A DNA stretch of 64,000 nucleotides from Luteolibacter pohnpeiensis (GCF_016595435.1 NZ_JAENIJ010000002.1:148545-212544), one strand, 5' to 3'; counted from the first letter of the stretch, positions 25,849-35,065 are shown. Made by a program: numbers and translations. The notes: generated from the letters alone by a model not told the origin.

Positions 25849-25960
25849 AGGGTATGAGTGAATTAGCAATACCCGTACCATTACCTATCATCATACTAAC
25901 AACTATCCACATGGAATTATTCATTATCCACCACAACAGATAGATATATATTGTTTAAAT

Positions 25961-27640
25961 TTACGCTCTCCGGGCGGTGAAGAAGATTTCCATCCGGTGG
26001 TGCAGGTCTTCGTAGAAGCGTTTCTTGATCGCCTCGAGCGCGGCGCGTTTGTCGCTTTCGGCAATGCCGATGGTTTGCTCCTCCAGTTTCATTTTCTCGG
26101 CAAATGAGCGCTCCATTTCGATCAAGGAATCGAGAAATTCACGGGCCGCGCGGGTGTGTTCAACGCCATCGACCAGCGCGTGTTCCAGTCCTTGGTTGCG
26201 GGTCACTGCGATCAGATTTCCGCTGGAAAGCTGTTGCATGTAGCGGCTGCGGCTTTGCTTGTAAGCGCGATGCTCGGAGTCGAAGGCGATTTCATCGCGA
26301 TCGACCAATGAGTCGTAGGGCCCGGGTTTGGTGAAAAATTTCACAATCAATGGAATGGTATCCACCAACATGAACAACGCGGTGAGAATGACATACGTGT
26401 AGAACGCAAACTTGCCGCCTTCGTTGCCCGCCTCGAACAACGCGTGCAGCGCCAGAGTCTGGGTGAGGATGTCCTTGCGAGGTTCCGCGCGCATCGCATC
26501 GAGCCGCTCGGATTCTTCGTTCACCACCGCAGCCAGCTCACCTTGCACCAGCTCAAGCTCCTTGATGCGGCTGTCGATCTGCTGCTTGATCGTTTCGCGC
26601 AGCGCATTCTGTTGAGTCACAAATTGATCGGCCTGATCCTCCTCGACCTTTTGCTTCAATGCCGCGACGCGATCCGCCTCGGCTTGGTTCGCAGCTTCGA
26701 TTTCTTTCAGCTTCTGCTCAAATGCAGCGATCGCCGAAGCTTCGGCTTGGCGCGACTGCGTTTGCAGATTCGCCTTTTCCGCCGTGAGGTGTTCCAGCAA
26801 TCCGCCGATCCGTTTGGATTCCTCGCGCCGTGGTTCGAGCTGGTCCGATCGTATCGACCGCGCACGCGGCCCTTCACCGGCGATCCCCGACCGTTGACCA
26901 TTCAGCTCGCGCTCAAATTCGGCCTGCCAAAATCCGAGCTCGGTTTGCAGCGTCGTGTATTGCGGAGTGAGTTCATCGATCTGCTTGTCGACCACCGTCA
27001 ATCGATCCCGAAAAGGTTCAGTGGCCTTATCGATTGATGCCTTCAGCTCTTTCTGCTGATCCTCCGTGATGCCGGGAATGGCAGCCGTAGCATCCTCTTT
27101 CTCCTGCAGGATGAACTTCGCCTGGAATGACTCATTCCAACGCTGGCGTTGTTCGGCGAGCGCGGTTTCCAGAACGCCGATCTGCTCGCGCACTTTAGAT
27201 TTTTCCTTCTCAAATCCGGACCGCACCACCTCAATTTCCGCCGCGCGATCCTTCTCGATCACCGAGGTCACCGTGTCGCGAAACAACAACAAGACCAGCG
27301 GGTGCGCGATCGTGATTCCCATCAGAATCGCCACCAGCAAGCGCAGCGAAAATTGCGCGCCCTTGCGGAAAATCGAAAGATACGGCCGGTAACCCGCGAG
27401 CAACGCGCGGTCGATCGTCATGATGATGAACGCCCAAACCGCCGCGACCGGGTAAATGACGCGGGGTTCCGAGGTGAGGGTCGACAGCGCGTAGGCGCAG
27501 GCGATGAACGCGAACGAGCAAGGCACCAGAACCGTCGCTCCGAACGCGACGTATTTCCGCTGCTCCCAGTTCGGGCATTGTTCGAGAGTTTCGGTTCCTG
27601 CTCCAGAGAGCCAGAAGAAGGCGCGTTTGATGGCGTGCAT
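25961..27640 (-). CDS. DUF4407 membrane/coiled-coil protein
   Basis: The 559-aa protein matches the DUF4407 layout: N-terminal RAFFWLSGAGTETLEQCP, two membrane helices at about 30-76 (ATVLVPCSFAFIACAYAL and VAAVWAFIIMTIDRALL), a third at about 98-119, a long charged coiled coil (about 125-395), a fourth helix near 408-430 (FAFYTYVILTALFMLVDTIP) and a helical C-terminal tail. The motif TIDRALLAGYRP is typical of the family. The coiled coil should be extracytoplasmic. The family has no established function. It is divergent from the dGTPase gene. Confidence 0.9.
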   Translation of the reverse strand: MHAIKRAFFWLSGAGTETLEQCPNWEQRKYVAFGATVLVPCSFAFIACAYALSTLTSEPRVIYPVAAVWAFIIMTIDRALLAGYRPYLSIFRKGAQFSLRLLVAILMGITIAHPLVLLLFRDTVTSVIEKDRAAEIEVVRSGFEKEKSKVREQIGVLETALAEQRQRWNESFQAKFILQEKEDATAAIPGITEDQQKELKASIDKATEPFRDRLTVVDKQIDELTPQYTTLQTELGFWQAEFERELNGQRSGIAGEGPRARSIRSDQLEPRREESKRIGGLLEHLTAEKANLQTQSRQAEASAIAAFEQKLKEIEAANQAEADRVAALKQKVEEDQADQFVTQQNALRETIKQQIDSRIKELELVQGELAAVVNEESERLDAMRAEPRKDILTQTLALHALFEAGNEGGKFAFYTYVILTALFMLVDTIPLIVKFFTKPGPYDSLVDRDEIAFDSEHRAYKQSRSRYMQQLSSGNLIAVTRNQGLEHALVDGVEHTRAAREFLDSLIEMERSFAEKMKLEEQTIGIAESDKRAALEAIKKRFYEDLHHRMEIFFTARRA

Positions 27641-27784
27641 GGATGCTATGGTTGGAAGCGTAGGATACTCACGGATTCATCATTGAATTGCAACTTCGTG
27701 GAAATTTTGCGGAATTTTCACCGATCTCCCTTCGCGCGTCATTCCGTCTCGACTTCGTGCGCTGGCTCGCGTCGGATACTGCCG

Positions 27785-29074
27785 ATGCTGAACCGATTTT
27801 ACGGGGCCTTTGACACCGAACGACGCTCTGGAATGCAGGATCAGGGCGATTACCGATCCCCGTTCCAGATCGATCGCGACCGGGTGCTGCACACCACCAC
27901 GTTTCGCCGGTTGCAAAACAAAACCCAGGTTTTCTGGAGTGGCGAATACGATTTCTATCGTACTCGGCTCACCCATTCGCTCGAAGTCGCGCAAATCGGC
28001 AAAGCGATTTCCCATTGGCTGAAAACCCGACCCGATGGACCGTTCAACGATGACTTTTTCATCGATCCCGATCTGGTCGAGGCCGTCTGCCTTTCGCACG
28101 ACCTCGGCCACCCGCCATTCGGTCACGCCGGCGAACGAACGTTGAACCACCTGATGCGCGACCACGGCGGATTCGAAGGCAATGCCCAAACGCTGCGCTT
28201 GCTGACCGATCGGATTTTCTCGGCGAAACGCACCGGGATGAATCCGACCCGCGCCTTTCTCGACGGAGTGTTGAAATACAAATCACTGTGGACCGAGCTG
28301 AAATCCGACGGCAAAGCACCCGCTCACCATTTCATCTACGACGAACAATTTTCCCATCTCGACTGGGCGATCGGCGGCAATGATTTCCCGATGGAGCTCA
28401 TCCCAGGAAAAACCCGCGACTCCTTCAAATCGATCGAGTGCCAGATCATGGACTGGGCGGATGACACGGCGTATTCGCTCAATGACTTGTCGGACAGCGT
28501 GCGCGCGGGATTTCTCCATCTCGAAAAAATCGAAGCCTGGGCGGAGCAACATCAGCACCCGACTGGCGAGGGCACCCCGCTCGGCGATCTGATGCGGGCG
28601 ATTCGTCGGAGAAAAGTCGATCCATTCGTCGGCGCGCGCATCGGCCGCTACATCCAGGCGACGCGGATCGAAACCGACGCCAATTTCCTCAGCGATACCA
28701 CCAATCGCTACAAATTCCGGCTGGTGATCGATCCGGCGGTGAAAGCCGAGTCCGCGTTGTTCAAAAAGCTCGCGTTCGAAGTCGTTTTCCTTTCCCCGCA
28801 GCTCAAGCAACTCGAGCACAAAGGCAGCCGCCTGTTGCGCCAACTTTGGGAGCTGCTTTACCAACGCTACGTGCTAAACGAATCGATCGACGGCCAGGAT
28901 TTCCAGCTCCTGCCTGCGGATTCCGCAGCGGAAATCCTCGCCGAACCCGATGCCGCCGGGCGGGCGCGCTTGGTGTGTGATTTCCTGTCCGGCATGACCG
29001 ATGGCTACGCGGCGCGAACCTACAAGCGGTTGTTTTCGCCCGATTTCGGCTCGATTGGTGACCTGATCGGGTAA
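27785..29074 (+). CDS. dgt: Deoxyguanosinetriphosphate triphosphohydrolase (dGTPase)
   Basis: This HD-domain enzyme hydrolyses dGTP (or other dNTPs in relatives) to the nucleoside and tripolyphosphate. The 429-aa product has FRRLQNKTQVF, the first metal ligand His64 in TRLTHSLEVAQIGKAI, the HD pair in CLSHDLGHPPFGHAGE (about 102-117), and DWADDTAYSLNDLSD for the last ligand. RSPFQIDRDRVLHTTTFRRL is the typical dGTPase opening. The frame is open upstream to 27149, but that part is antisense to the DUF4407 gene. ATG 27785 gives the family N-terminus. A recQ gene follows 88 bp later on the same strand. Confidence 0.95.
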   Translation: MLNRFYGAFDTERRSGMQDQGDYRSPFQIDRDRVLHTTTFRRLQNKTQVFWSGEYDFYRTRLTHSLEVAQIGKAISHWLKTRPDGPFNDDFFIDPDLVEAVCLSHDLGHPPFGHAGERTLNHLMRDHGGFEGNAQTLRLLTDRIFSAKRTGMNPTRAFLDGVLKYKSLWTELKSDGKAPAHHFIYDEQFSHLDWAIGGNDFPMELIPGKTRDSFKSIECQIMDWADDTAYSLNDLSDSVRAGFLHLEKIEAWAEQHQHPTGEGTPLGDLMRAIRRRKVDPFVGARIGRYIQATRIETDANFLSDTTNRYKFRLVIDPAVKAESALFKKLAFEVVFLSPQLKQLEHKGSRLLRQLWELLYQRYVLNESIDGQDFQLLPADSAAEILAEPDAAGRARLVCDFLSGMTDGYAARTYKRLFSPDFGSIGDLIG

Positions 29075-29162
29075 ATTTCCGACTTTTACTAATCATTTGA
29101 TCAGTTCAGTCTTGTGACAAAGATTGACGCCGGGCGGTCGAGGGATTGTCCTTTCTGCCGAC

Positions 29163-31286
29163 ATGCCATCCCCTGCCCCATCCAAATCGCTGCTGTCGAC
29201 GCCTCACGAGGCGCTGGCAAAGCACTTCGGATTTTCCGGGTTTCTGGATGGTCAGGAAAGCGTCATTTCCGAAATCGTTTCCGGTAAGGACGGGCTGGTC
29301 GTGATGCCAACCGGCGGCGGAAAGTCGCTGTGCTATCAAATTCCGGCATTGTGCTTCAGCGGCGTGACCCTGGTGATTTCACCATTGATCGCGCTGATGA
29401 AAGATCAGGTCGACGCGCTGGTCGCACGCGGCATTTCCGCGACGATGATCAACTCAACGCTAAGCTGGGCCGAACAACGCGAACGCCTGGACGACATGCG
29501 GGCTGGAAAGTGGAAGCTCGTCTACGTTGCACCGGAACGGTTTCGTGCGGAAAGTTTTCTCAATGCGATTCGCGGGGTCGAGGTTTCACTGTTTGCGGTC
29601 GACGAAGCCCACTGCCTCAGCCAGTGGGGGCACGATTTCCGCCCGGACTACCTCCGGCTCGGCAAGGCGTTGGAAAAAATCGGTAGTCCGCAATGTGTCG
29701 CGCTTACCGCTACGGCAACTCCCGTAGTTCGAGAGGACATCCGCAGCGTGCTCAAGCTGCGCAACCCCTTCGAGCGGGTCAGCGGATTTTCCCGTCCCAA
29801 CCTCGCGTTATCCATCACCGGGGTCGACAAGGCCTCGCACAAGGACGAGCGCATCAAATCGATCGTCGCCGCCCACCGCACCGGCATCATCTACTGCGCG
29901 ACCCGTAAGAAAGTGGATTCGGTTTCAGAAACGCTCGCAAGTTGGGGCATCAAATGCATCGCCTACCACGGCGGCATGAGCGATCAGGAGCGCGATCGCG
30001 CCCAGGAGATTTTCATCCAACGCAAGGTCGACATCGCGGTCGCAACCAACGCGTTCGGCATGGGGATTGATCGGCCCGACGTGCGATTTGTGATCCACTA
30101 TGAAATTCCGGGCAGTGTCGAAGCCTACTACCAGGAAGCCGGACGTGCCGGACGCGATGGCGAGGCTGCGGTGTGCGAAATGCTGTTCAACTATGCCGAT
30201 ACCCGGACTCAGGAATTTTTCATCGAAGGCGCCAACCCGACGGCTGCGACGATTCGTTCGATTTATCAATACCTGCTCAACGAGGCGGATCGTGAATACG
30301 AGGTGCATCGTACTTTGGACGAGATCGCTTCTGGCGCCGATGTGAAGAACCCAATGTCGGTGGGTAGCGGACTGACGGTGTTGGCGCGGTCGGGGTATAT
30401 CCAGCGCTTTGACGTTCCGGGCAAACGGACGCGAGGCACACGTTTGCTGAAACCTGAAGTGCTGACCAGCCAGCTGCAGCTCGATGAATCTTCAATCGAG
30501 GAAAAAGACCGGCGCGATCGCGAAAAGCTGAAGGCGATGGTCGAGATGTGTTACTCGCGGGTTTGTCGCCAGCAGTGGATTCTCACCTATTTCGGTGAAA
30601 ACGGTGGCAAGCCGTGTGGCAATTGCGACGTTTGCCGCGAGGAAGGATCGGACGAGATCCGTCCACCAACGACTGAAGAAGCATTGATCGTGCGCAAGGC
30701 GCTGAGCGGCGTCGCCCGCATGTCGCGCCGCACCGCAAATGGCTGGGAAGCGCGTTTCGGTCGCGGCCGGATCGTGCAAATGCTCGCCGGGAGCCGGTCG
30801 CAGGAAATTCTATCCGCAAAGCTCGATGAACTGAGCACCTACGGCATTCTGAAAGAAAAAGGCGCGGGGTATTTGAACGCGCTGATGCGGTCGCTGCACG
30901 ATGCCCGTTTGGTGATCACGATCAATGGCGACTATCCCCTGCTGACCTTAACGGATGAGGGCGAACAGGTGATGCGAGGCAAGAAATCGTTCTCGATGAA
31001 CTGGCCGGATACAGATGCGGGCCCAAAGCCTGACAGCTTGCAGGATCAGGGATTCGACGGGCAACTTTACTCAATCCTGCGGGACTTGCGGGCAACCATG
31101 GCACGCCAGGAAAACGTTCCGCCTTATGTCATTTTCGGCAACAAAACGCTGGAGGCACTGGTTCGCTATCAGCCGTCCAATTCCACCGAAGCCCTCGAAG
31201 TTCCCGGCATCGGCGTGGCGAAGGCTCAGCGATACCTGACGCCCTTCTTGCACGCGATCCAAAATTGGCAGCGCAGTCAGCGCTGA
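29163..31286 (+). CDS. recQ: RecQ-family ATP-dependent DNA helicase
   Basis: This 3'-5' helicase of recombination and repair has 707 aa. Visible in order: Walker A MPTGGGKS (about 48-55), SPLIALMKDQVD, DEAH box VDEAHCLSQWGHDFRPDY (about 146-163), TATATP, motif V/VI AFGMGIDRPDVRFVIH and YQEAGRAGRDG. The zinc-binding cysteines are in CYSRVCRQ and CGNCDVC, then comes the RQC winged helix, and a C-terminal HRDC-like domain carries EVPGIGVAKAQRY. The start at 29163 places the family motif near the N-terminus; the frame opens slightly upstream. Its stop directly abuts the converging RodZ-like gene. Confidence 0.96.
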   Translation: MPSPAPSKSLLSTPHEALAKHFGFSGFLDGQESVISEIVSGKDGLVVMPTGGGKSLCYQIPALCFSGVTLVISPLIALMKDQVDALVARGISATMINSTLSWAEQRERLDDMRAGKWKLVYVAPERFRAESFLNAIRGVEVSLFAVDEAHCLSQWGHDFRPDYLRLGKALEKIGSPQCVALTATATPVVREDIRSVLKLRNPFERVSGFSRPNLALSITGVDKASHKDERIKSIVAAHRTGIIYCATRKKVDSVSETLASWGIKCIAYHGGMSDQERDRAQEIFIQRKVDIAVATNAFGMGIDRPDVRFVIHYEIPGSVEAYYQEAGRAGRDGEAAVCEMLFNYADTRTQEFFIEGANPTAATIRSIYQYLLNEADREYEVHRTLDEIASGADVKNPMSVGSGLTVLARSGYIQRFDVPGKRTRGTRLLKPEVLTSQLQLDESSIEEKDRRDREKLKAMVEMCYSRVCRQQWILTYFGENGGKPCGNCDVCREEGSDEIRPPTTEEALIVRKALSGVARMSRRTANGWEARFGRGRIVQMLAGSRSQEILSAKLDELSTYGILKEKGAGYLNALMRSLHDARLVITINGDYPLLTLTDEGEQVMRGKKSFSMNWPDTDAGPKPDSLQDQGFDGQLYSILRDLRATMARQENVPPYVIFGNKTLEALVRYQPSNSTEALEVPGIGVAKAQRYLTPFLHAIQNWQRSQR

Positions 31287-31913
31287 TCATTCATGCACGA
31301 TGATGGCCCGTGGCACGGGCGACTCAGTTGGCTGCGCCGGTTGGCGGAGCGGGTGATGATTTTCCGCAGTCAGCGGTTGAATTGGCGGAAGGGATGAACT
31401 GGTCGCCGCCTTGATTTCCTCAGGTGGCGGGGTGGATTGCGTTTTCAGTTCGGTATCTTCTTTCTGGCCCGGCTCCGTTGAAACCTTCGGCTCATGATCC
31501 AACTTTTGCTCTAACCATTGATACCCCTTCACCCCGCCGAATACCAAGGCGCCGGAAATCAGGAGCAACCAAATGGAGGCAAAGCCGCCCATCGTCGCAG
31601 GCGCGGCGGTTTCACCCAGTTCCGGCTCATCTACCGTTTCCACCAATGGGCCTAACACCTGGCCAGCCACGTAGGAACCCGGCTCGAGTGCGTTGAGCCA
31701 CTCATCGGCATCGACCTTTAAAAATTCACTGTATTGCCGAAGGAAACTCTTGGCGTAGGTCGGGCTGGAAAAAAACGAAAAGTCTTCTGACTCCAAAGCT
31801 TCCACCACCGCGCGTGGAATCTTGGTCTGGTACATCACATCGATCACCTCCAGGCCAGCAGCCTCACGTGCTTCGATTAACGACCTACCGATCTGATACG
31901 AGTCACCATCCAC
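31287..31913 (-). CDS. RodZ-like helix-turn-helix membrane protein
   Basis: The N-terminal domain (about 6-80) reads YQIGRSLIEAREAAGLEVIDV and TYAKSFLRQYSEFLKVD, the HTH_25 fold of RodZ, which in that family binds MreB. A single membrane helix follows at about 112-130 (GGFASIWLLLISGALVFGGV), then a Pro/Glu/Thr-rich periplasmic tail without the beta-domain of full RodZ. I place the start at GTG 31913, giving 208 aa and the family-like N-terminus. An ATG at 32003 would add 30 residues but leaves only 10 bp to the divergent phosphatase start. Cell-shape function is an inference from the family. Confidence 0.75.
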   Translation of the reverse strand: MDGDSYQIGRSLIEAREAAGLEVIDVMYQTKIPRAVVEALESEDFSFFSSPTYAKSFLRQYSEFLKVDADEWLNALEPGSYVAGQVLGPLVETVDEPELGETAAPATMGGFASIWLLLISGALVFGGVKGYQWLEQKLDHEPKVSTEPGQKEDTELKTQSTPPPEEIKAATSSSLPPIQPLTAENHHPLRQPAQPTESPVPRAIIVHE

Positions 31914-32013
31914 AGCGCGGATCTTATCTTTAAAACAGCAATTGGCAAGATTCCTGACAGGGATGGCCAATGCGCATTTGACGTGGTCTCTAACTAAAAG
32001 CATGTTTCCGCCG

Positions 32014-32496
32014 ATGTCTTCGAAAAAACGCGTGCTTTTTGTCTGCACCGGAAACACCTGCCGTAGCCCGATGGCGGAGGGCTTGTTCACCAAACTCGTC
32101 GCGGATCGGAAGGATTTCAGTGTCGCTTCCGCAGGCGTGTCCGCCTACCCCGGCGATACAGCCAATCCGGAAACCGAGCTGATTTTGAAAAAACGCGGTG
32201 CTTCACTCAAAAACTTCACCAGCCAGCCGGTGACTTCCGAACTTTTGGACGAGGCAACTCACGTGTTTGCGATGACATCCAGCCACCTGGCGACCCTCGA
32301 AGCCAGATTCCCGGAACAATCCGAGAAATACCACCTGGCCTGTGATTTCGTTGAACTGCCCGGCCGTGGCATCGGCGCGGATGTTCCAGACCCCATCGGC
32401 ATGGGGCGCCGGGCTTACGAAGAAACGGCCGCGATTCTGGACGCGGCCTTGCCGATGATTCTCTCTTACATTGATCAAACTTGGAAAGACGACTGA
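32014..32496 (+). CDS. Low-molecular-weight protein tyrosine phosphatase
   Basis: The 160-aa protein has the catalytic P-loop VCTGNTCRSPMAEG with nucleophile Cys11 and Arg17 at the N-terminus. The general acid Asp is in VPDPIGMG near 128, with FAMTSSHLATLE between. This is the Wzb/YwlE/ArsC-fold group. Substrates may be phosphotyrosine, phosphoarginine (YwlE) or a polysaccharide-synthesis kinase (Wzb). Thr12 after the Cys resembles YwlE (CTGNTCRSPMAE), so a protein-arginine phosphatase role is possible but unproven. ATG 32014 was chosen; ATG 32002 is also in frame. It is divergent from the RodZ-like gene and convergent with sufT. Confidence 0.92.
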   Translation: MSSKKRVLFVCTGNTCRSPMAEGLFTKLVADRKDFSVASAGVSAYPGDTANPETELILKKRGASLKNFTSQPVTSELLDEATHVFAMTSSHLATLEARFPEQSEKYHLACDFVELPGRGIGADVPDPIGMGRRAYEETAAILDAALPMILSYIDQTWKDD

Positions 32497-32517
32497 CACG
32501 TCGCCTTTCCGGCTGGA

Positions 32518-33063
32518 TCAAATCATTCCCAGCTTCATTTTCCCTTCCTCGGAAATCATTTCCTGATTCCAGGCGGGATCCCAAACCAGCTCAACGCGTG
32601 CATCGTCAACGCCTTCGATGGTCATGATTTTCGCTTGAGCATCGGCAGCAATCACCGGGCCCATGCCGCAGCCTGGCGCAGTGAGCGTCATTTTCACGGC
32701 GACGATTTTTTTACCATCGAGCTCCTCAAGCACGCAGTCGTAGACCAAGCCGAGATTCACGATATCGACCGGGATTTCAGGATCGTAAACGCCTTTGAGC
32801 TGCGCCCAGACCTGCTCTTCGATCGGTGCATCGTGAAGGCGCACCGCCTCTGCCTGTTTTTTGGCTTCTTCCTCCAAATCGACGCCGAGGGCATCCGAAT
32901 CCTGAGAGGAAATCCGAGCAAGGCCTTGGGAAGTCGCGACCGTGAAAGTGCCGCCCAACCGCTGGGTGATGAACACCGGGGTGCCGGCTGGCAGGGTAAG
33001 CGAATCGCCGCTTGGGATTTGAATGGCAGACACCTCGCGGGTCAGGGTGATTTCCTCGTGCAT
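32518..33063 (-). CDS. sufT: Fe-S cluster assembly-associated protein SufT (MIP18/DUF59 domain)
   Basis: The 181-aa protein has a beta-rich N-terminal part (EITLTREVSAIQIPSGD ... LPAGTPVFITQRLGG), characteristic of the longer SufT form. A MIP18/DUF59 domain follows with YDPEIPVDIVNLGLVYD and the cysteine motif LTAPGCGMG. SufT helps maturation of Fe-S proteins in several bacteria. The ATG at 33063 begins MHEEITLTREV and fits the family; the frame stays open to 33174. It is divergent from the diadenylate cyclase gene. The cysteine desulfurase at 15569 could supply the same pathway, but the two are not linked here. Confidence 0.92.
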   Translation of the reverse strand: MHEEITLTREVSAIQIPSGDSLTLPAGTPVFITQRLGGTFTVATSQGLARISSQDSDALGVDLEEEAKKQAEAVRLHDAPIEEQVWAQLKGVYDPEIPVDIVNLGLVYDCVLEELDGKKIVAVKMTLTAPGCGMGPVIAADAQAKIMTIEGVDDARVELVWDPAWNQEMISEEGKMKLGMI

Positions 33064-33154
33064 GCGGCGAGTAAAACCTAGCCGGGCGCGCGCCGCAAGG
33101 GATGACTTCTTCGGCAACAAAGGTTTCCAAGTGACAGCCGGAACCGCACGCCCT

Positions 33155-34012
33155 ATGATCTGGACGTTACCCATGTGGCCCGAAATTCAAAAACATTGGC
33201 GCGACGGGATTGAGATCCTGGTCCTCGCCGTCTGCATTTACCAGATTTACCGTGCTTTCCGGGCCACGCGCGGTGCTCAGATTCTGGTCGGACTCGGCAC
33301 GATCCTGGTGGTGTTGACCCTGGTTTCCCAGGTTTTCCGCTTCGAGGTCATCTGGTGGCTCATCACCCGCGCCTCTGCGATTTTGGCGTTTGCCTTGATC
33401 GTCATTTTCCAGCCCGAGCTACGCGATGCCCTTGCCCGACTCGGCAGCAAGCGGATCTTTTCCTTTTCCAGCAGACGCAGACTGGCCTTCCTCGAACGGT
33501 TTGCGGATTCGGTGATCGCCTTGTCGAAAAAGCGTATTGGCGCACTGTTCGCGATCCAGCGCGATATCAGCCTGAAGAAATTCCTCGAAACCGGCGTGGT
33601 GCTGGATGCCCAATTTTCCCCCGAAATGGCGACTGCCGTTTTTTACCCGAAAGCTCCCTTGCACGACGGCGGCATGATCATCGCCGATGACCGCGTGGCG
33701 GGAGCCGCGTGCGTATTCCCCGTGACTCAGCGCGAAATGCGGGACCGCTCGACCGGTTTGCGTCACCGCGCCGCCATCGGTCTCACTGAAGAAACCGATG
33801 CCGTCGCTGTCGTGGTGAGCGAAGAAACGGGCGGGATTTCCATTTGCGTCGATGGTCGATTGGAACGAAATCTAACCGAAAAACAATTCCGCGACCGGCT
33901 GGCGGATATTTTCATAGCCGGCAAATCCCTTACTGAACCTGAAGATGACGAAGAACTGGATCGCGAAGATACTGTCACTCCTTCTCGCGATCGCGATATG
34001 GTTTCTGATTAG
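33155..34012 (+). CDS. cdaA: Diadenylate cyclase CdaA (DacA), c-di-AMP synthase
   Basis: This membrane enzyme condenses two ATP into cyclic di-AMP. The 285-aa product shows three N-terminal helices (IEILVLAVCIYQIY, GAQILVGLGTILVVLTLV, ASAILAFALIVIFQPELR). The DAC domain follows with FYPKAPLHDGGMIIADD (the DGA motif appears as DGG) and GLRHRAAIGLTEETDA (the RHR motif). ATG 33155 or 33173 could be the start. In its last 68 nt the gene overlaps a 44-aa CdaR-like gene in another frame. c-di-AMP in other bacteria controls K+ transport, turgor and cell-wall homeostasis. Confidence 0.95.
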   Translation: MIWTLPMWPEIQKHWRDGIEILVLAVCIYQIYRAFRATRGAQILVGLGTILVVLTLVSQVFRFEVIWWLITRASAILAFALIVIFQPELRDALARLGSKRIFSFSSRRRLAFLERFADSVIALSKKRIGALFAIQRDISLKKFLETGVVLDAQFSPEMATAVFYPKAPLHDGGMIIADDRVAGAACVFPVTQREMRDRSTGLRHRAAIGLTEETDAVAVVVSEETGGISICVDGRLERNLTEKQFRDRLADIFIAGKSLTEPEDDEELDREDTVTPSRDRDMVSD

Positions 34013-34079
34013 GGATCATCTGGACAACGATGGCGGAAACCTGGATCCGCCACGTGGCCAAATCGTCCCGGAGCCTTGA
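33945..34079 (+). CDS. Minimal CdaR/YbbR-like membrane peptide, 44 aa
   Basis: An ATG at 33945 inside the end of cdaA opens a 45-codon frame ending TGA at 34079. The peptide starts MTKNWIAKILSLLLAIAIWF, which matches the N-terminal membrane segment of CdaR/YbbR (a basic N-terminus, then a helix containing KxxSLLLAIxxWF). In many bacteria cdaR directly follows cdaA, and its YbbR repeats regulate the cyclase. Here the YbbR repeats are missing: only a short acidic/proline tail (about 24-44) follows the helix. The position, overlap and motif argue that it is translated. It is probably a helix-only CdaA partner or a degenerate remnant. Confidence 0.65.
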   Translation: MTKNWIAKILSLLLAIAIWFLIRDHLDNDGGNLDPPRGQIVPEP

Positions 34080-34091
34080 GCGATCCCGAAA

Positions 34092-34925
34092 TCAGCGAGC
34101 GCTGATCTGGATGTTGTCGATCAATCGGACATCGCCATAGAACACCGCGGTCGCCAGGACTGTTGGGCGATTTAGATCATCCACCGGCTGCAGCGTTTCC
34201 GCATCCACCAGCGATAGATAATCGATCCGGGTTAGCGGTGAGGCCGAAATTTCTTCACTCGCGATCTGCAAGATTTCCTCCTTGGTCAGCGCCTCACTGG
34301 CTTTCAGCAAGGCCTTGCGAATCCGTGGAGCATCCGCGCGCTGTTCTGCGGTCAATTTCACATTCCGCGAAGACATTGCCAAGCCATCCGCCTCCCGCAC
34401 GGTCGGCCCGCCAACAATCTCAACCGGGACATTCAGGTCGCGAACCATTCGGCGGATGATTGCCAACTGCTGGTAATCCTTCTCACCAAAAACCGCGATC
34501 TCGCAACCGGACAGCAGAAACAGTTTCAGCACCACCGTGCAAACTCCGTCGAAATGCCCGGGCCGGGTCGCGCCACACAAGGTCTGCGAAAGCGACTGTT
34601 CCAAAACGGTGATCGATCGATCCGGAAAATACATGGATGACACCTCCGGGGTGAAAACCACATCCACCCCTTCCGCCTCACAAACCGCCAAATCGGCTTC
34701 CATCGGCCGTGGATAACCCTCGAGATCCGATGCGCGATCAAACTGGATCGGATTCACAAAAATCGAAACGACCACCGTACCGGTTGGCCCGGCCAGCTCG
34801 CGCGCACGGCGGATGAGCGACAAATGCCCTTCATGCAACGCCCCCATGGTTGGCACCAATACCAATGGCTTAGGAAGTTTAGCCAGCTCCGCGCGCAGGG
34901 TGCTTCCGGTCTCAATCGTCTTCAT
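34092..34925 (-). CDS. panC: Pantothenate synthetase (pantoate-beta-alanine ligase)
   Basis: It joins pantoate and beta-alanine with ATP, making pantothenate for CoA. The 277-aa product (ATG 34925, MKTIETGSTLRAELAKL) has all family blocks: VPTMGALHEGHLSLIRRA (HIGH-type motif), SIFVNPIQFDRASDLEGYPR, PGHFDGVCTVVLKLF, GEKDYQQLAIIRRMV, LAMSSRN and the C-terminal YLSLVDAETLQPV. The frame continues upstream to 35027 but without family similarity. It converges with cdaA and its small overlapping gene. The window also holds the last CoA step, CoaE, fused to Rho at 60770-62704. Confidence 0.96.
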   Translation of the reverse strand: MKTIETGSTLRAELAKLPKPLVLVPTMGALHEGHLSLIRRARELAGPTGTVVVSIFVNPIQFDRASDLEGYPRPMEADLAVCEAEGVDVVFTPEVSSMYFPDRSITVLEQSLSQTLCGATRPGHFDGVCTVVLKLFLLSGCEIAVFGEKDYQQLAIIRRMVRDLNVPVEIVGGPTVREADGLAMSSRNVKLTAEQRADAPRIRKALLKASEALTKEEILQIASEEISASPLTRIDYLSLVDAETLQPVDDLNRPTVLATAVFYGDVRLIDNIQISAR

Positions 34926-35065
34926 GCCGGGAGCCTGCATCGACCTTCCCGACTCCGCAATTTCAGGGTGCAGCCAGGCGCGGAAAAATTTCCCCGATAC
35001 CCGAAAACCCCGGGTGGCACGGCTCATGCTATTTGCCGCGCGAAGGTCATCCTTCTCACCCCCAT

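Noticed and set aside
27149-27784. Upstream extension of the dGTPase frame
   Set aside because: It lies antisense to the DUF4407 gene and has no similarity to dGTPases; the family N-terminus begins at 27785.
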